In this document: positions 15,841-23,811 of the stretch, piece after piece
Numbering within the stretch: position 1 is the first letter of the stretch
How the letters are laid out: every line of letters begins with the position of its first letter
The notes under the pieces: model-generated
What the model saw: the letters and a program-made list of their open reading frames with translations, nothing else
Told to the model about the DNA's origin: nothing
Database searches by the model: none
Assembly (NCBI RefSeq): GCF_028595285.1
Contig: NZ_JAQQXQ010000005.1
Coordinates: 1-64,000, forward strand
Source of the DNA: Erythrobacter fulvus
GTDB lineage: Bacteria > Pseudomonadota > Alphaproteobacteria > Sphingomonadales > Sphingomonadaceae
DNA: 64,000 bases
Direction: 5' to 3'
Translations under genes and position numbers: made by a program

Positions 15841-16253
15841 TCCGCGACACGCTTGTTCCGCTGGCGTCGGGCACGATCTTCGGCGCGGGGCTGGCGCTTG
15901 GCGGGATGACCGATCCGGCCCGGGTGCGCGGCTTTCTCGACCTGTTTGGCGAATGGGACCCGACGCTTGCCTTCGTGATGGGCGGCGCGGTGCTGGTGAT
16001 GGCGATCGCGTGGCTGGTGCAGCGCCGCATGCAGCGCCCCGTCTTTGCCGAAGGATTTTCGCTCCCCGACCGCAGCGACCTGACCCCGCGCCTTGTCGGC
16101 GGATCGGCGCTGTTCGGGATTGGCTGGGGAATTGCCGGATTGTGCCCGGGCCCTGGATTTGCCTCTTTGGCAATCGCGCCCGCTTCGGCTGCGATCTTTG
16201 TGGCGGCGATGCTGGCCGGAATGCTGCTGGTGCGGCTGGTGGAAGGAAAATGA
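15837..16253 (+). CDS. YeeE/YedE-family sulfur transporter subunit, PmpB-like
   Basis: 138 residues from the ATG at 15837, which overlaps the PmpA stop (ATGA). Hydrophobic segments include LASGTIFGAGLALGGMTDP, AFVMGGAVLVMAIAWLV and a C-terminal pair. Family signatures are GGMTDPARVRGFLDLFGEWDP in the first half and GIGWGIAGLCPGPGFASL in the second, the latter with the conserved Cys-Pro-Gly-Pro turn. It is the partner of the preceding gene; together they correspond to one full YeeE-like channel. The next gene overlaps its stop, so translation of all three is linked. Confidence 0.9.
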   Translation: MIRDTLVPLASGTIFGAGLALGGMTDPARVRGFLDLFGEWDPTLAFVMGGAVLVMAIAWLVQRRMQRPVFAEGFSLPDRSDLTPRLVGGSALFGIGWGIAGLCPGPGFASLAIAPASAAIFVAAMLAGMLLVRLVEGK

Positions 16254-16675
16254 CGATGGAACTGCGCAATATCGACGCGACTTTGGCAGTCTCTCCGCAG
16301 ATGCAGCCCGATGAACTGGCGGCGCTGGCGGACAAGGGCTTTGCCGCCGTGATCTGCAACCGCCCCGACGGCGAGGAGCCGGGCCAGCCCCCGCTCGACG
16401 AGATGCGCCGCGCCGCGCAGGAAGCGGGGCTTGCCTTCCACCACATTCCTGTTGCCGGCGGGGTGTTCCCGCCTGCCGCGGTCGAGGCTTTCGGTGCTAT
16501 CCGGCGCGGCACGCAAGGCAAGGTGCTGGCCTATTGCCGCACCGGCACCCGCGCGGCGACGCTCGATGCCCTCGCCAATGTGCGGCGGCTTAGCGTCGCG
16601 GACCGGATCGCGAATGCCAAGGCCGCCGGATACGACCTCTCGGCCCTCGCCGAGCGGATGGCCGCAACCGAATAG
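16250..16675 (+). CDS. DUF442 / TIGR01244 phosphatase-like sulfur transfer protein
   Basis: 141 residues from the ATG at 16250, overlapping the PmpB stop; the open frame extends upstream but is a shadow there. The protein matches the N-terminal half of bifunctional Blh. Conserved pieces are FAAVICNRPDGEEPGQP, FHHIPVAGG and the catalytic-looking loop YCRTGTRA with Cys96 and Arg101. The fold is related to tyrosine phosphatases and rhodaneses, and in this setting it is thought to handle persulfide sulfur rather than phosphate. Standing apart from the dioxygenase suggests fission of the classical fused protein, or the ancestral separate state. Confidence 0.87.
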   Translation: MTMELRNIDATLAVSPQMQPDELAALADKGFAAVICNRPDGEEPGQPPLDEMRRAAQEAGLAFHHIPVAGGVFPPAAVEAFGAIRRGTQGKVLAYCRTGTRAATLDALANVRRLSVADRIANAKAAGYDLSALAERMAATE

Positions 16676-16699
16676 AACCAGACACGGGAGGGATCGGGC

Positions 16700-17926
16700 A
16701 TGAGCACGCAGTCACACAGAGTGGTCGTTATCGGCGGCGGCGCAGCAGGGATCGCCGCGGCCGCCTCGATGCTGCAACGCCGCCCGGGGCTCGACATCGC
16801 GATCGTCGAGCCGAGCGATACCCATGCCTATCAGCCCGGCTGGACAATGGTGGGCGGCGGGGTTTTCGACCTTGCCAGCACCATTCGCCCGATGAAGAGC
16901 GTGATTCCCAAGGGCACGACATGGATCAAACAGGCCGCGGCGAGTTTTCAGCCGGACGACAACCAGGTGACGCTCGCCGACGGCAGCACCATCATCTACG
17001 AAGTCCTGATCGTCGCCCCCGGCATCCGTCTGGCATGGGAAAAGATCGAAGGGCTTCAGGCGACGCTTGGCCAGAACGGGGTTACCTCCAACTATCGCGG
17101 TGATCTGGCGCCCTATTCGTGGGAACTGGTGCAGAAGACCCGCGCGGGTCGGGCGATCTTCACCCAGCCGCCGATGCCGATCAAATGCGCCGGCGCGCCG
17201 CAGAAGGTGATGTATCTGGCCTGCGACCACTGGCGTCGCTGGGGCGTGCTGAAAGATATCGAAGTCGAATTCCGCAACGCCGGACCGGTGCTCTTCGGCG
17301 TTGCCGACTATGTCCCTGCGCTGATGAGCTATGTCGAGAAATACGGCATCAATCTGGAACTCGGCAACAACCTCGTCGCGGTCGACGGCCCGGCGCAGGT
17401 TGCAGTTTTCAAGACCGCCAATGGCGAGGTTTCGACCAGCTTCGACATGTTGCACGTCGTGCCCCCGCAGGTCGCGCCGCAATTTCTGGCCGACAGCCCG
17501 CTTGCGGCGGAAAGCGGCTTTACCGATGTCGATCTGCAGACGTTGCAGCACGTGCGTTATCCCAATGTCTTCGGGCTTGGGGATGCGGGCTCCATGCCCA
17601 ACGCCAAGACCGCCGCTGCGGCGCGCAAGCAGGCGCCTGTGGTCGCGGTCAACGCGCTGCGGCAGCTTGACGGGAAGGGGCCGACGGCAGGCTATGACGG
17701 CTATGGCTCGTGCCCGCTCACCGTGGAACGGGGCAAGATCGTGCTCGCGGAATTCGCATATGGCGGTAAGCTCGCACCGAGCTTTCCGACCTGGCTGATC
17801 GACGGCACCAAACCCACTCGCTTGTCATGGATGCTGAAGGCCGATTTGCTGCCGTGGCTCTACTGGAACGGGATGCTCAAGGGGCGCGAATGGCTTGCCG
17901 GCCCTGGCGGGCTGATCGCCCAGTAA
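16700..17926 (+). CDS. sqr: Sulfide:quinone oxidoreductase, type II
   Basis: 408 residues. The N-terminal FAD site is VVIGGGAAGIAAA with GxGxxG at residues 12-17. The two redox cysteines of type II SQR are Cys163 (MPIKCAGAPQK) and Cys338 (GYGSCPLTV). A third, Cys175, lies in LACDHW. The second FAD motif is GLGDAGSMPNAKTAAAARKQAP. The enzyme oxidises sulfide at the membrane surface, hands electrons to ubiquinone and produces a persulfide, the substrate of the dioxygenase encoded upstream. The C-terminus has an amphipathic segment (LKADLLPWLYWNGMLKG) likely for membrane binding. RBS-like GGGAGGG precedes the ATG; the gap to the preceding gene is 24 bases. Confidence 0.93.
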   Translation: MSTQSHRVVVIGGGAAGIAAAASMLQRRPGLDIAIVEPSDTHAYQPGWTMVGGGVFDLASTIRPMKSVIPKGTTWIKQAAASFQPDDNQVTLADGSTIIYEVLIVAPGIRLAWEKIEGLQATLGQNGVTSNYRGDLAPYSWELVQKTRAGRAIFTQPPMPIKCAGAPQKVMYLACDHWRRWGVLKDIEVEFRNAGPVLFGVADYVPALMSYVEKYGINLELGNNLVAVDGPAQVAVFKTANGEVSTSFDMLHVVPPQVAPQFLADSPLAAESGFTDVDLQTLQHVRYPNVFGLGDAGSMPNAKTAAAARKQAPVVAVNALRQLDGKGPTAGYDGYGSCPLTVERGKIVLAEFAYGGKLAPSFPTWLIDGTKPTRLSWMLKADLLPWLYWNGMLKGREWLAGPGGLIAQ

Positions 17927-17939
17927 AGGCCCGAAGGAC

Positions 17940-19697
17940 ATGCTTCAGCGCTATCTGCCCATCCTCGAATGGGGCCGCAGTTACAACCGCGATGTGCTGA
18001 CCAGCGACCTGATGGCGGCGGTGATCGTCACCATCATGCTGATCCCGCAAAGCCTTGCCTATGCGATGCTGGCCGGATTGCCGCCGGTGGTGGGTCTTTA
18101 TGCCTCGATCATGCCGCTGATCGCCTATGCGCTGTTCGGCACCAGTCGCACGCTCGCCGTGGGGCCGGTGGCGGTCGTCTCGCTGATGACGGCGAGCGCG
18201 GCGGGTGCCGTGGCCGCGCCCGGGACGGCGGCCTATCTCGAAGCCGCGATCACCCTTGCCGCGCTGTCGGGGGTGATGCTGGCGGTGCTGGGGCTGTTGC
18301 GGCTGGGGTTCCTCGCCAACCTGCTTTCGCATCCGGTGATCAGCGGCTTCATCTCCGCCTCGGGCGTGTTGATCGCCACCAGCCAGCTCAAACACATCCT
18401 CGGCGTGAAGGTCTCGGGCGAGACATGGCCTGAAATGCTGGCCGGTCTTGCGGGCAAGATCGGCGAGACGAACCTCGCGACGCTCGCCATCGGCATCCCT
18501 GCGACGATATTCCTTTTCTGGGTGCGCAAGGGGCTGAAACCGCTCCTCGTACGCCTGGGCATGGGCGCGCGCGCTGCCGACATGACGGCCAAGGCAGGGC
18601 CGGTGGTTGCGGTGGCAGTGTCGATCCTCGCGGTGATCGCCTTCGGATTGCAGGACAAGGGCGTGTCGATTGTCGGCGCGATTCCGCAAGGCCTGCCGCC
18701 CTTTGCCCTGCCTTCCACCGACATGGGGTTGATCCAGTCGCTGTGGGTGCCCGCGCTGCTGATCTCGATCATCGGCTTTGTCGAGAGTGTGTCGGTTGCG
18801 CAGACGCTGGCCGCCAAGCGCCGCCAGCGGATCGTGCCGGATCAGGAACTGATCGGGCTGGGGGCGTCGAATATCGCCTCGGCGCTGTCGGGCGGCTATC
18901 CGGTGACGGGCGGCTTCGCGCGCTCGGTGGTCAATTTCGACGCGGGCGCGCAGACCCCTGCGGCCGGAGCCTTCACTGCGGTCGGCATCGCGCTTGCCAG
19001 CCTGTTCCTCACCCCGCTGCTGTTCAATCTGCCCAACGCAACGCTGGCGGCGACGATCATCGTCGCTGTGCTGAGCCTCGTCGATCTGAAGACCCCGGGG
19101 CGGCTTTGGGCCTATTCCAAGGCTGATTTTTCCGCCCATGCCGCGACCATCGCCGTCACCTTGCTCGCGGGCGTGGAGCTGGGCGTGATTGCGGGCGTCG
19201 GCGTCGGCCTGCTGCTGTATCTGTGGCGCGCCAGCCGGCCCCATGCCGCGATCGTCGGGCGGGTGCCGGGAACCGAGCATTTCCGTAATGTCGAACGCCA
19301 CAAGGTGCTCACCCTGCCGCATCTGCTGTCGATCCGTATCGATGAAAGCCTGACCTACCTCAACGCGCGCTGGCTGGAGGAATATGTGCTTGAACAGGTC
19401 GCCGACCGGCCTGCCTTGCGCCACGTCGTGCTGATGTGCAGCGCGGTCAATGCGATCGATGCATCCGGTCTCGAAAGCCTGGAAGCGATCAACCACCGCC
19501 TGTCCGACGGGGGTGTGAAGCTGCATCTGTCGGAAGTGAAGGGGCCGGTGATGGACCGTCTGAAGCGCGCCCATTTCCTCGACGAGCTATCGGGCCGCGT
19601 GTTCCTGTCGCAGGACCGGGCCTTCGGCGAGTTGGCCAACGATACGGGCGAGGAGCCGGACGCTGCCGATCCGATGCTGGCGCGCGGGCTGATCTGA
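17940..19697 (+). CDS. SulP-family anion transporter with STAS domain
   Basis: 585 residues starting 13 bases after the SQR stop, with AAGGA before the ATG. The membrane part (about residues 10-420) begins with the SulP signature DLMAAVIVTIMLIPQSLAYAMLAGLPP and has 12-14 helices. A cytoplasmic STAS domain follows (about 445-555), with MCSAVNAIDASGLESLEAIN carrying the usual Ser after Ala. Being last in the sulfide oxidation run, it may export sulfite or sulfate made from sulfide, or import sulfate; the operon favours export, but that is inference. Downstream is an AT-rich gap with phased repeats. Confidence 0.9.
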   Translation: MLQRYLPILEWGRSYNRDVLTSDLMAAVIVTIMLIPQSLAYAMLAGLPPVVGLYASIMPLIAYALFGTSRTLAVGPVAVVSLMTASAAGAVAAPGTAAYLEAAITLAALSGVMLAVLGLLRLGFLANLLSHPVISGFISASGVLIATSQLKHILGVKVSGETWPEMLAGLAGKIGETNLATLAIGIPATIFLFWVRKGLKPLLVRLGMGARAADMTAKAGPVVAVAVSILAVIAFGLQDKGVSIVGAIPQGLPPFALPSTDMGLIQSLWVPALLISIIGFVESVSVAQTLAAKRRQRIVPDQELIGLGASNIASALSGGYPVTGGFARSVVNFDAGAQTPAAGAFTAVGIALASLFLTPLLFNLPNATLAATIIVAVLSLVDLKTPGRLWAYSKADFSAHAATIAVTLLAGVELGVIAGVGVGLLLYLWRASRPHAAIVGRVPGTEHFRNVERHKVLTLPHLLSIRIDESLTYLNARWLEEYVLEQVADRPALRHVVLMCSAVNAIDASGLESLEAINHRLSDGGVKLHLSEVKGPVMDRLKRAHFLDELSGRVFLSQDRAFGELANDTGEEPDAADPMLARGLI

Positions 19698-19755
19698 CCT
19701 TCACGATCAAAGCGCCCTTCGCTTCAATTAATATTAAAATGTAACTAATTGGCCG

Positions 19756-19805
19756 ATTTTGGCCGGAAATACCGTCATTTTGGCCAAATTCGGCGAATTT
19801 TGGAA
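19756..19805 (+). repeat. Three ATTTTGG direct repeats, spaced 21 and 20 bp
   Basis: ATTTTGGCC at 19756-19764, ATTTTGGCC at 19777-19785 and ATTTTGGAA at 19797-19805. The steps are 21 and 20 bases, so all three face the same side of the helix. AATGTAA (19738-19744) and TTACATT (19812-19818) flank the set in inverted orientation. The set lies in the 192-base gap between SulP and the ferritin-like gene, about 85-135 bases before the latter, where an activator would bind. Confidence 0.6.
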
Positions 19806-19889
19806 TTCCGATTACATTAACTGATAAATTGAAATTGCGCGACTCGGGCGGGGCGCCTAGGGTGATTGGTGAGACGAAAGGAGGCCACT

Positions 19890-20426
19890 ATGACAGGCCG
19901 AAAGACCAATCCCTCGCTGCTTGCCGGAGCCCTCGCATTGGCCGCGGCAATTCCCGGCGCGGCAATTTCCGCGCAGTCTTCCGGCGATGCCGAGGCACTT
20001 CGCGCAGCACTTGATGACGAATACAAGGCCGAGGCCACCTATGCGGCGGTGATCGCGGCATTCGGCGAAGTGCGCCCCTTCATCAACATCATCGAGGCCG
20101 AACGCCGCCATGCGGCCAGCGTCCGGGCCGAGATGGACCGCCTCGGGCTTTCTTACGACGCGGCCAATCCCTATCTCGGCAAACTCGCCGCGCCTGCATC
20201 AGTGCTTGAGGCCTGCAAGCAGGGTGTCGCGGCGGAAGTGGAGAACATCGCGCTTTACGACCGGCTACTGCCGACGATCGGCGATCCTCAGGTGCGCGAC
20301 ACGCTCACTCGCCTGCAATGGGCCTCGCGAGAGCGCCATTTGCCCGCCTTCAAACGCTGCGTCGAACGCGGCGGATCGATGGGGCGCGGACCCGGTGGCA
20401 GTCGCGGCCGTCAAGGCACCAACTGA
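19890..20426 (+). CDS. Exported ferritin-like DUF2202 protein
   Basis: 178 residues from the ATG at 19890, 5 bases after AAAGGAGG; the GTG at 19866 is upstream of that site. Residues 1-28 look like a signal peptide (LLAGALALAAAIPGAAISA). The body is a four-helix ferritin-like domain. Acidic and His residues are spaced for a di-iron site: Glu44/Glu48 in DDEYKAEATY, then EAERRH with Glu71 and His74, then AAEVENIALYD and RERHLPAF. The tail is Gly/Arg-rich (SMGRGPGGSRGRQG). DUF2202 proteins are uncharacterised. Co-location with a peroxiredoxin 44 bases downstream suggests a peroxide or iron protective role in the periplasm, by inference. Confidence 0.82.
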   Translation: MTGRKTNPSLLAGALALAAAIPGAAISAQSSGDAEALRAALDDEYKAEATYAAVIAAFGEVRPFINIIEAERRHAASVRAEMDRLGLSYDAANPYLGKLAAPASVLEACKQGVAAEVENIALYDRLLPTIGDPQVRDTLTRLQWASRERHLPAFKRCVERGGSMGRGPGGSRGRQGTN

Positions 20427-20470
20427 TCACTCTCGGAAAAGACGAAATAGCAAATAAGAAGGAAACTGCC

Positions 20471-21100
20471 ATGTCTCTGCATATCGGCGATACTGCCCCC
20501 GACTTCACCGTTGCCACCACCACCGGCGAGATTTCGCTGCACGACTGGGCGGGTGACAGCTGGGTATTCTTCTTCAGCCATCCGGCCGATTTTACCCCGG
20601 TCTGCACGACCGAAATGGGCATGACCGCCCGTCTCGCAGCCGAGTTCGAAAAGCGTAACTGCAAGCCGCTCGGCCTTTCGACCGACACGGTCGAGGAGCA
20701 CCTCGAATGGGTCAAGGACGTCGACGAAACCCAGGGCGTGAAGCTGACCTTCCCGATCGTTGCCGATCCCGATCTGGAAATAGCCAAGCTCTACGACATG
20801 ATCCATCCCGACCAGAGCGAAACCGCGGCGGTGCGTTCGGTGTTCATCATCGACCCGGCCAAGAAGATCCGCCTGACCATGACCTACCCAATGAGCGTGG
20901 GTCGCAATTTCGACGAGATCCTGCGTGTGATCGACAGCCTCCAGCTGTCGGACAAGGCGCGGATTGCCACTCCCGCCGACTGGCGCCCGGGCGATAAGGT
21001 GATCATCCCGCCTTCGATCCCGGACGAGAAGGCGAAGGAGATGTTCCCGCAAGGCTTCACCACCATCAAGCCCTATCTGCGGATGGTCGCGGTCGACTGA
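20471..21100 (+). CDS. 1-Cys peroxiredoxin (Prx6-like), second copy
   Basis: 209 residues from the ATG at 20471, preceded by AAGGAAA. The peroxidatic site is HPADFTPVCTTE with Cys45; an extra Cys occurs in EKRNCKPL. The C-terminal arm (ATPADWRPGDKVIIPPSIPDEKAKEMFPQG) is the standard Prx6-type extension. It is closer to the typical bacterial form than the copy at 13.7 kb, which has a longer N-terminus and a less regular C-terminus. It probably forms an operon with the ferritin-like gene, and a hairpin at 21117-21150 ends it. It removes peroxides and possibly persulfides. Confidence 0.94.
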   Translation: MSLHIGDTAPDFTVATTTGEISLHDWAGDSWVFFFSHPADFTPVCTTEMGMTARLAAEFEKRNCKPLGLSTDTVEEHLEWVKDVDETQGVKLTFPIVADPDLEIAKLYDMIHPDQSETAAVRSVFIIDPAKKIRLTMTYPMSVGRNFDEILRVIDSLQLSDKARIATPADWRPGDKVIIPPSIPDEKAKEMFPQGFTTIKPYLRMVAVD

Positions 21101-21116
21101 TCAACCCGACCGACTA

Positions 21117-21150
21117 TGCACCGCCGGACATCCCCCCGTCCGGCGGTGCA
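21117..21150. terminator. 13-bp stem hairpin after the peroxiredoxin
   Basis: TGCACCGCCGGAC at 21117-21129 pairs with its complement at 21138-21150 around an 8-base loop. It starts 17 bases after the stop codon. A T-rich stretch is only weak (CCCTTTCG), so it may be an intrinsic terminator of modest strength. Confidence 0.7.
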
Positions 21151-21183
21151 ACCCTTTCGTCTTCAAACCGTATATCCCGTGCA

Positions 21184-21201
21184 GCGATTGCAATTGATCG
21201 C
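21184..21201. promoter_or_regulatory. Dyad in the bd oxidase upstream region
   Basis: GCGAT at 21184-21188 and ATCGC at 21197-21201 surround TGCAATTG, about 27 bases before the CydA start. It is placed where a repressor would act. It does not match an FNR/ANR box, so no known regulator is assigned. Confidence 0.3.
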
Positions 21202-21227
21202 CGCCGGCAAGGGATTAGCTCACTACC

Positions 21228-22682
21228 ATGTTGGAAAACCTCGACGCCCTGCTGCTCGCGCGGATCCAGTTTGCCTTCACGGTAAGCTTCCACTTCTTCT
21301 TCCCGGCCTTTTCGATCGGGCTGGCGAGCTACCTTGCGGTGCTGGAAGGGCTGTGGCTGAAAACGGGCAAGCCCGTTTATCTCGATCTGTTCAAGTACTG
21401 GCTGAAGATCTTCGCTATCGCCTTTGCGATGGGCGTCGTTTCCGGCATCGTCATGTCCTACCAGTTCGGCACCAACTGGGCGGTGTTTTCCGACAGGGCG
21501 GGGCCCGTCATCGGGCCTTTGATGGCGTACGAGGTGCTGACCGCTTTCTTCCTCGAAGCGGGCTTTCTCGGCGTGATGCTGTTCGGGATGAACAAGGTCG
21601 GCAAGAAGCTGCACTTCGCCGCTACGCTGATGGTGGCGCTGGGCACTTTCGTTTCGGCCTTCTGGATCCTTTCGGTCAACAGCTGGATGCAGACGCCTAC
21701 CGGCTATTTCATCGCCGAAAACGGCCAGTTCATGCCGGGCGAAAGCTGGATCGACATCATCTTCAATCCGAGCTTTCCCTATCGCCTCGTGCACACGGTG
21801 ATGGCGGCTTATCTCACGACGGCTTTCGTGGTGGGCGCGGTGGGGGCGTGGCACCTGCTCAAGGACCGCGCCAATCCGCACGCGCGCAAAATGTTCTCCA
21901 TGGCGATGTGGATGGCGGCGATCGTGACGCCGTTGCAGATCTTCGCGGGCGACATGCACGGGCTCAACACGCTGGAGCACCAGCCCGCCAAGGTGATGGC
22001 GATGGAGGGGCACTTCCAGTCCCACCCCGAAGGCGCGCCGCTGATCCTGTTCGGAATCCCCGACAGCGAGGCAAAGACGGTGCGCTATGCGATCGAAATT
22101 CCCAAGGCTTCCTCGCTGATCCTCAAGCACGATCTCAATGCGCCGCTCGCGGGGCTCGACACCATTCCCGAAGACGAACAGCCGCCGGTGGGCATGGTGT
22201 TCTGGAGCTTCCGGGTGATGGTCGGTATCGGCTTTGCCATGCTCGGCATCGGGCTGTGGAGCCTGTGGGGCAGGGTGCGTGGACGGCTTTACGAAATGCG
22301 GTGGCTGCACCGTGCGGCGGTGCTGATGGGGCCATCCGGCTTTGCCGCAGTGCTGGCAGGCTGGATCACCACCGAAGTCGGCCGACAGCCTTTCGTGGTC
22401 TATGGCCTGCTGCGCACCGCCGATGCGGCAAGCCCGCTTGATGCACCGGCCGTGGCGGCCTCGCTGCTGGCCTTCATCCTAGTCTACTTCACCGTCTTCG
22501 GCATCGGTGTCTGGTATATCCTCAAGCTGATGGGCAAGCCGCCCAAGCCGGGCGAACTGGGAGCCAAGCGCGGCGATACCGGCCCGATCCGCACCGCCGG
22601 GATTACCCCAGGTCCGATGCAGAACCCGGGCGGCGCGGAAACGCTGCCTGGCGACCGCGCGAACGAGAAGGAGCCGGTGTGA
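21228..22682 (+). CDS. cydA: Cytochrome bd-type (cyanide-insensitive, CIO) quinol oxidase subunit I
   Basis: 484 residues, the short form of subunit I. Heme ligand and proton-channel positions are recognisable: His22 in SFHFFFPAFSIG, His189 in RLVHTVMAAYL, and GRQPFVVYGLLRTADA (385-400) in place of the E. coli GRQPW. The periplasmic quinol loop between helices 6 and 7 (about 250-325) is short, the mark of the CIO class found in Pseudomonas and many alphaproteobacteria. The enzyme oxidises ubiquinol and reduces oxygen to water without pumping. bd oxidases are known to resist sulfide and cyanide, which suits the sulfide oxidation genes next door. Confidence 0.94.
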   Translation: MLENLDALLLARIQFAFTVSFHFFFPAFSIGLASYLAVLEGLWLKTGKPVYLDLFKYWLKIFAIAFAMGVVSGIVMSYQFGTNWAVFSDRAGPVIGPLMAYEVLTAFFLEAGFLGVMLFGMNKVGKKLHFAATLMVALGTFVSAFWILSVNSWMQTPTGYFIAENGQFMPGESWIDIIFNPSFPYRLVHTVMAAYLTTAFVVGAVGAWHLLKDRANPHARKMFSMAMWMAAIVTPLQIFAGDMHGLNTLEHQPAKVMAMEGHFQSHPEGAPLILFGIPDSEAKTVRYAIEIPKASSLILKHDLNAPLAGLDTIPEDEQPPVGMVFWSFRVMVGIGFAMLGIGLWSLWGRVRGRLYEMRWLHRAAVLMGPSGFAAVLAGWITTEVGRQPFVVYGLLRTADAASPLDAPAVAASLLAFILVYFTVFGIGVWYILKLMGKPPKPGELGAKRGDTGPIRTAGITPGPMQNPGGAETLPGDRANEKEPV

Positions 22683-23677
22683 TGGATCTGACCGTCATCT
22701 GGGCGTTCATTATCGCCTTTGCCGTGTTCGCCTATGTGGTGATGGACGGCTTCGACCTCGGCATCGGCATCCTTTTCCCGACCTTCGCTGCAGGGCGCGA
22801 GCGGGACCGGGCGATGAACTCGATCGCGCCGGTGTGGGACGGGAACGAGACCTGGCTGGTTTTGGGCGGAGGCGGGCTGTTCGCTGCTTTCCCGCTGGCC
22901 TATGCGGTGATCCTGCCCGCAACCTATCCGCTGATCATCGCCATGCTGCTGGGCCTGGTCTTCCGAGGGGTGGCATTCGAATACCGCTGGCGCGATCCGG
23001 CGCATCAGAAGTTCTGGGACATGGCTTTCACCGGCGGCAGCTTCGTCGCCGCGCTGGCGCAGGGCATGACGCTGGGCGCGCTGCTGCAGGGGATCGAGGT
23101 GGAAGGCCGCGCCTATGCGGGAAGCTGGTGGGACTGGCTGACGCCTTACACCCTGCTGACCGGCCTCGGCACTGTGGCGGGCTATGCCTTGCTGGGCAGC
23201 ACCTGGCTGATCTGGAAGCTGGACGGCGAGGAGCAGGCCCATGCCCGCAAGCTCGCGATCCGCTGGGGCGCGGCGACCATCGTGCTGATGGGCGCTGTCA
23301 GCCTCTACAACATCTCGCTCAATGCCGACTATGCCGCCCGCTGGCTGACCGCGCCGGAGATCTACTGGGTCGCCCCGGTGCCGATCCTGACGGGCATCGT
23401 GGCGATCTCGATGCTGCGCGCGATCCTGAAGGAGCGCAATTCCAAGCCGTTCTGGCTGGGCATCGCGCTGTTCTTCCTCGGCATGAGCGGGCTGGGGGTG
23501 ACGATCTGGCCCTATGCCGTGCCCGAAGCCCTGACCATCTGGGATGCCGCCGCTCCGGAACGCAGCCAGATTTTCATGCTGGTGGGCGTCGCGCTGACCC
23601 TGCCGCTGATCATCGGCTACACCGCCTGGGCATACTGGGTGTTCCGCGGGAAGGTGGCGGATGAAGGTTACCATTGA
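22682..23677 (+). CDS. cydB: Cytochrome bd-type (CIO) quinol oxidase subunit II
   Basis: 331 residues from the ATG at 22682; the first base overlaps the last base of the cydA stop. A GTG one codon earlier is possible. The start VIWAFIIAFAVFAYVVMDGFDLGIG is the classic subunit II signature, followed by WDGNETWLVLGGGGLFAAFPLAYA. Eight to nine helices are seen in all. It pairs with subunit I in the inner membrane. The next coding frame overlaps its stop by one base, so the third small subunit is made from the same message. Confidence 0.94.
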   Translation: MDLTVIWAFIIAFAVFAYVVMDGFDLGIGILFPTFAAGRERDRAMNSIAPVWDGNETWLVLGGGGLFAAFPLAYAVILPATYPLIIAMLLGLVFRGVAFEYRWRDPAHQKFWDMAFTGGSFVAALAQGMTLGALLQGIEVEGRAYAGSWWDWLTPYTLLTGLGTVAGYALLGSTWLIWKLDGEEQAHARKLAIRWGAATIVLMGAVSLYNISLNADYAARWLTAPEIYWVAPVPILTGIVAISMLRAILKERNSKPFWLGIALFFLGMSGLGVTIWPYAVPEALTIWDAAAPERSQIFMLVGVALTLPLIIGYTAWAYWVFRGKVADEGYH

Positions 23678-23811
23678 TGCTGGCGCCGCCCGAACGTGAA
23701 CCCGAAGGCCCGCTGTGGAAGCGCCTCTTATGGATGGCGGGCATCTGGGCGGCTAGCGTCGCGGTGCTTGGGGCGGTGGCCTATGTCATCCGCTTGTGGA
23801 TCGCGCCGTGA
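23677..23811 (+). CDS. DUF2474 micro-subunit of the bd oxidase (CydX-like)
   Basis: A 44-residue protein whose ATG overlaps the cydB stop (TGATG at 23675-23679). It has an acidic/proline N-terminus (APPEREPEGPLWKRLLW) and a single transmembrane helix (AGIWAASVAVLGAVAYVIRLW). This matches DUF2474, the small single-helix protein usually encoded directly after CIO-type cydAB, in the same place as CydX/YbgT in E. coli. Such peptides stabilise the heme site of the oxidase. It is too short for many gene callers. Its stop overlaps the start of the DCC-family gene. Confidence 0.82.
   Translation: MLAPPEREPEGPLWKRLLWMAGIWAASVAVLGAVAYVIRLWIAP

Noticed and set aside
17877-19574. A 565-codon frame opposite the SulP gene
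   Set aside because: His/Arg/Gln-rich with no folded domain, typical of antisense frames in GC-rich DNA; the SulP frame is unmistakable.
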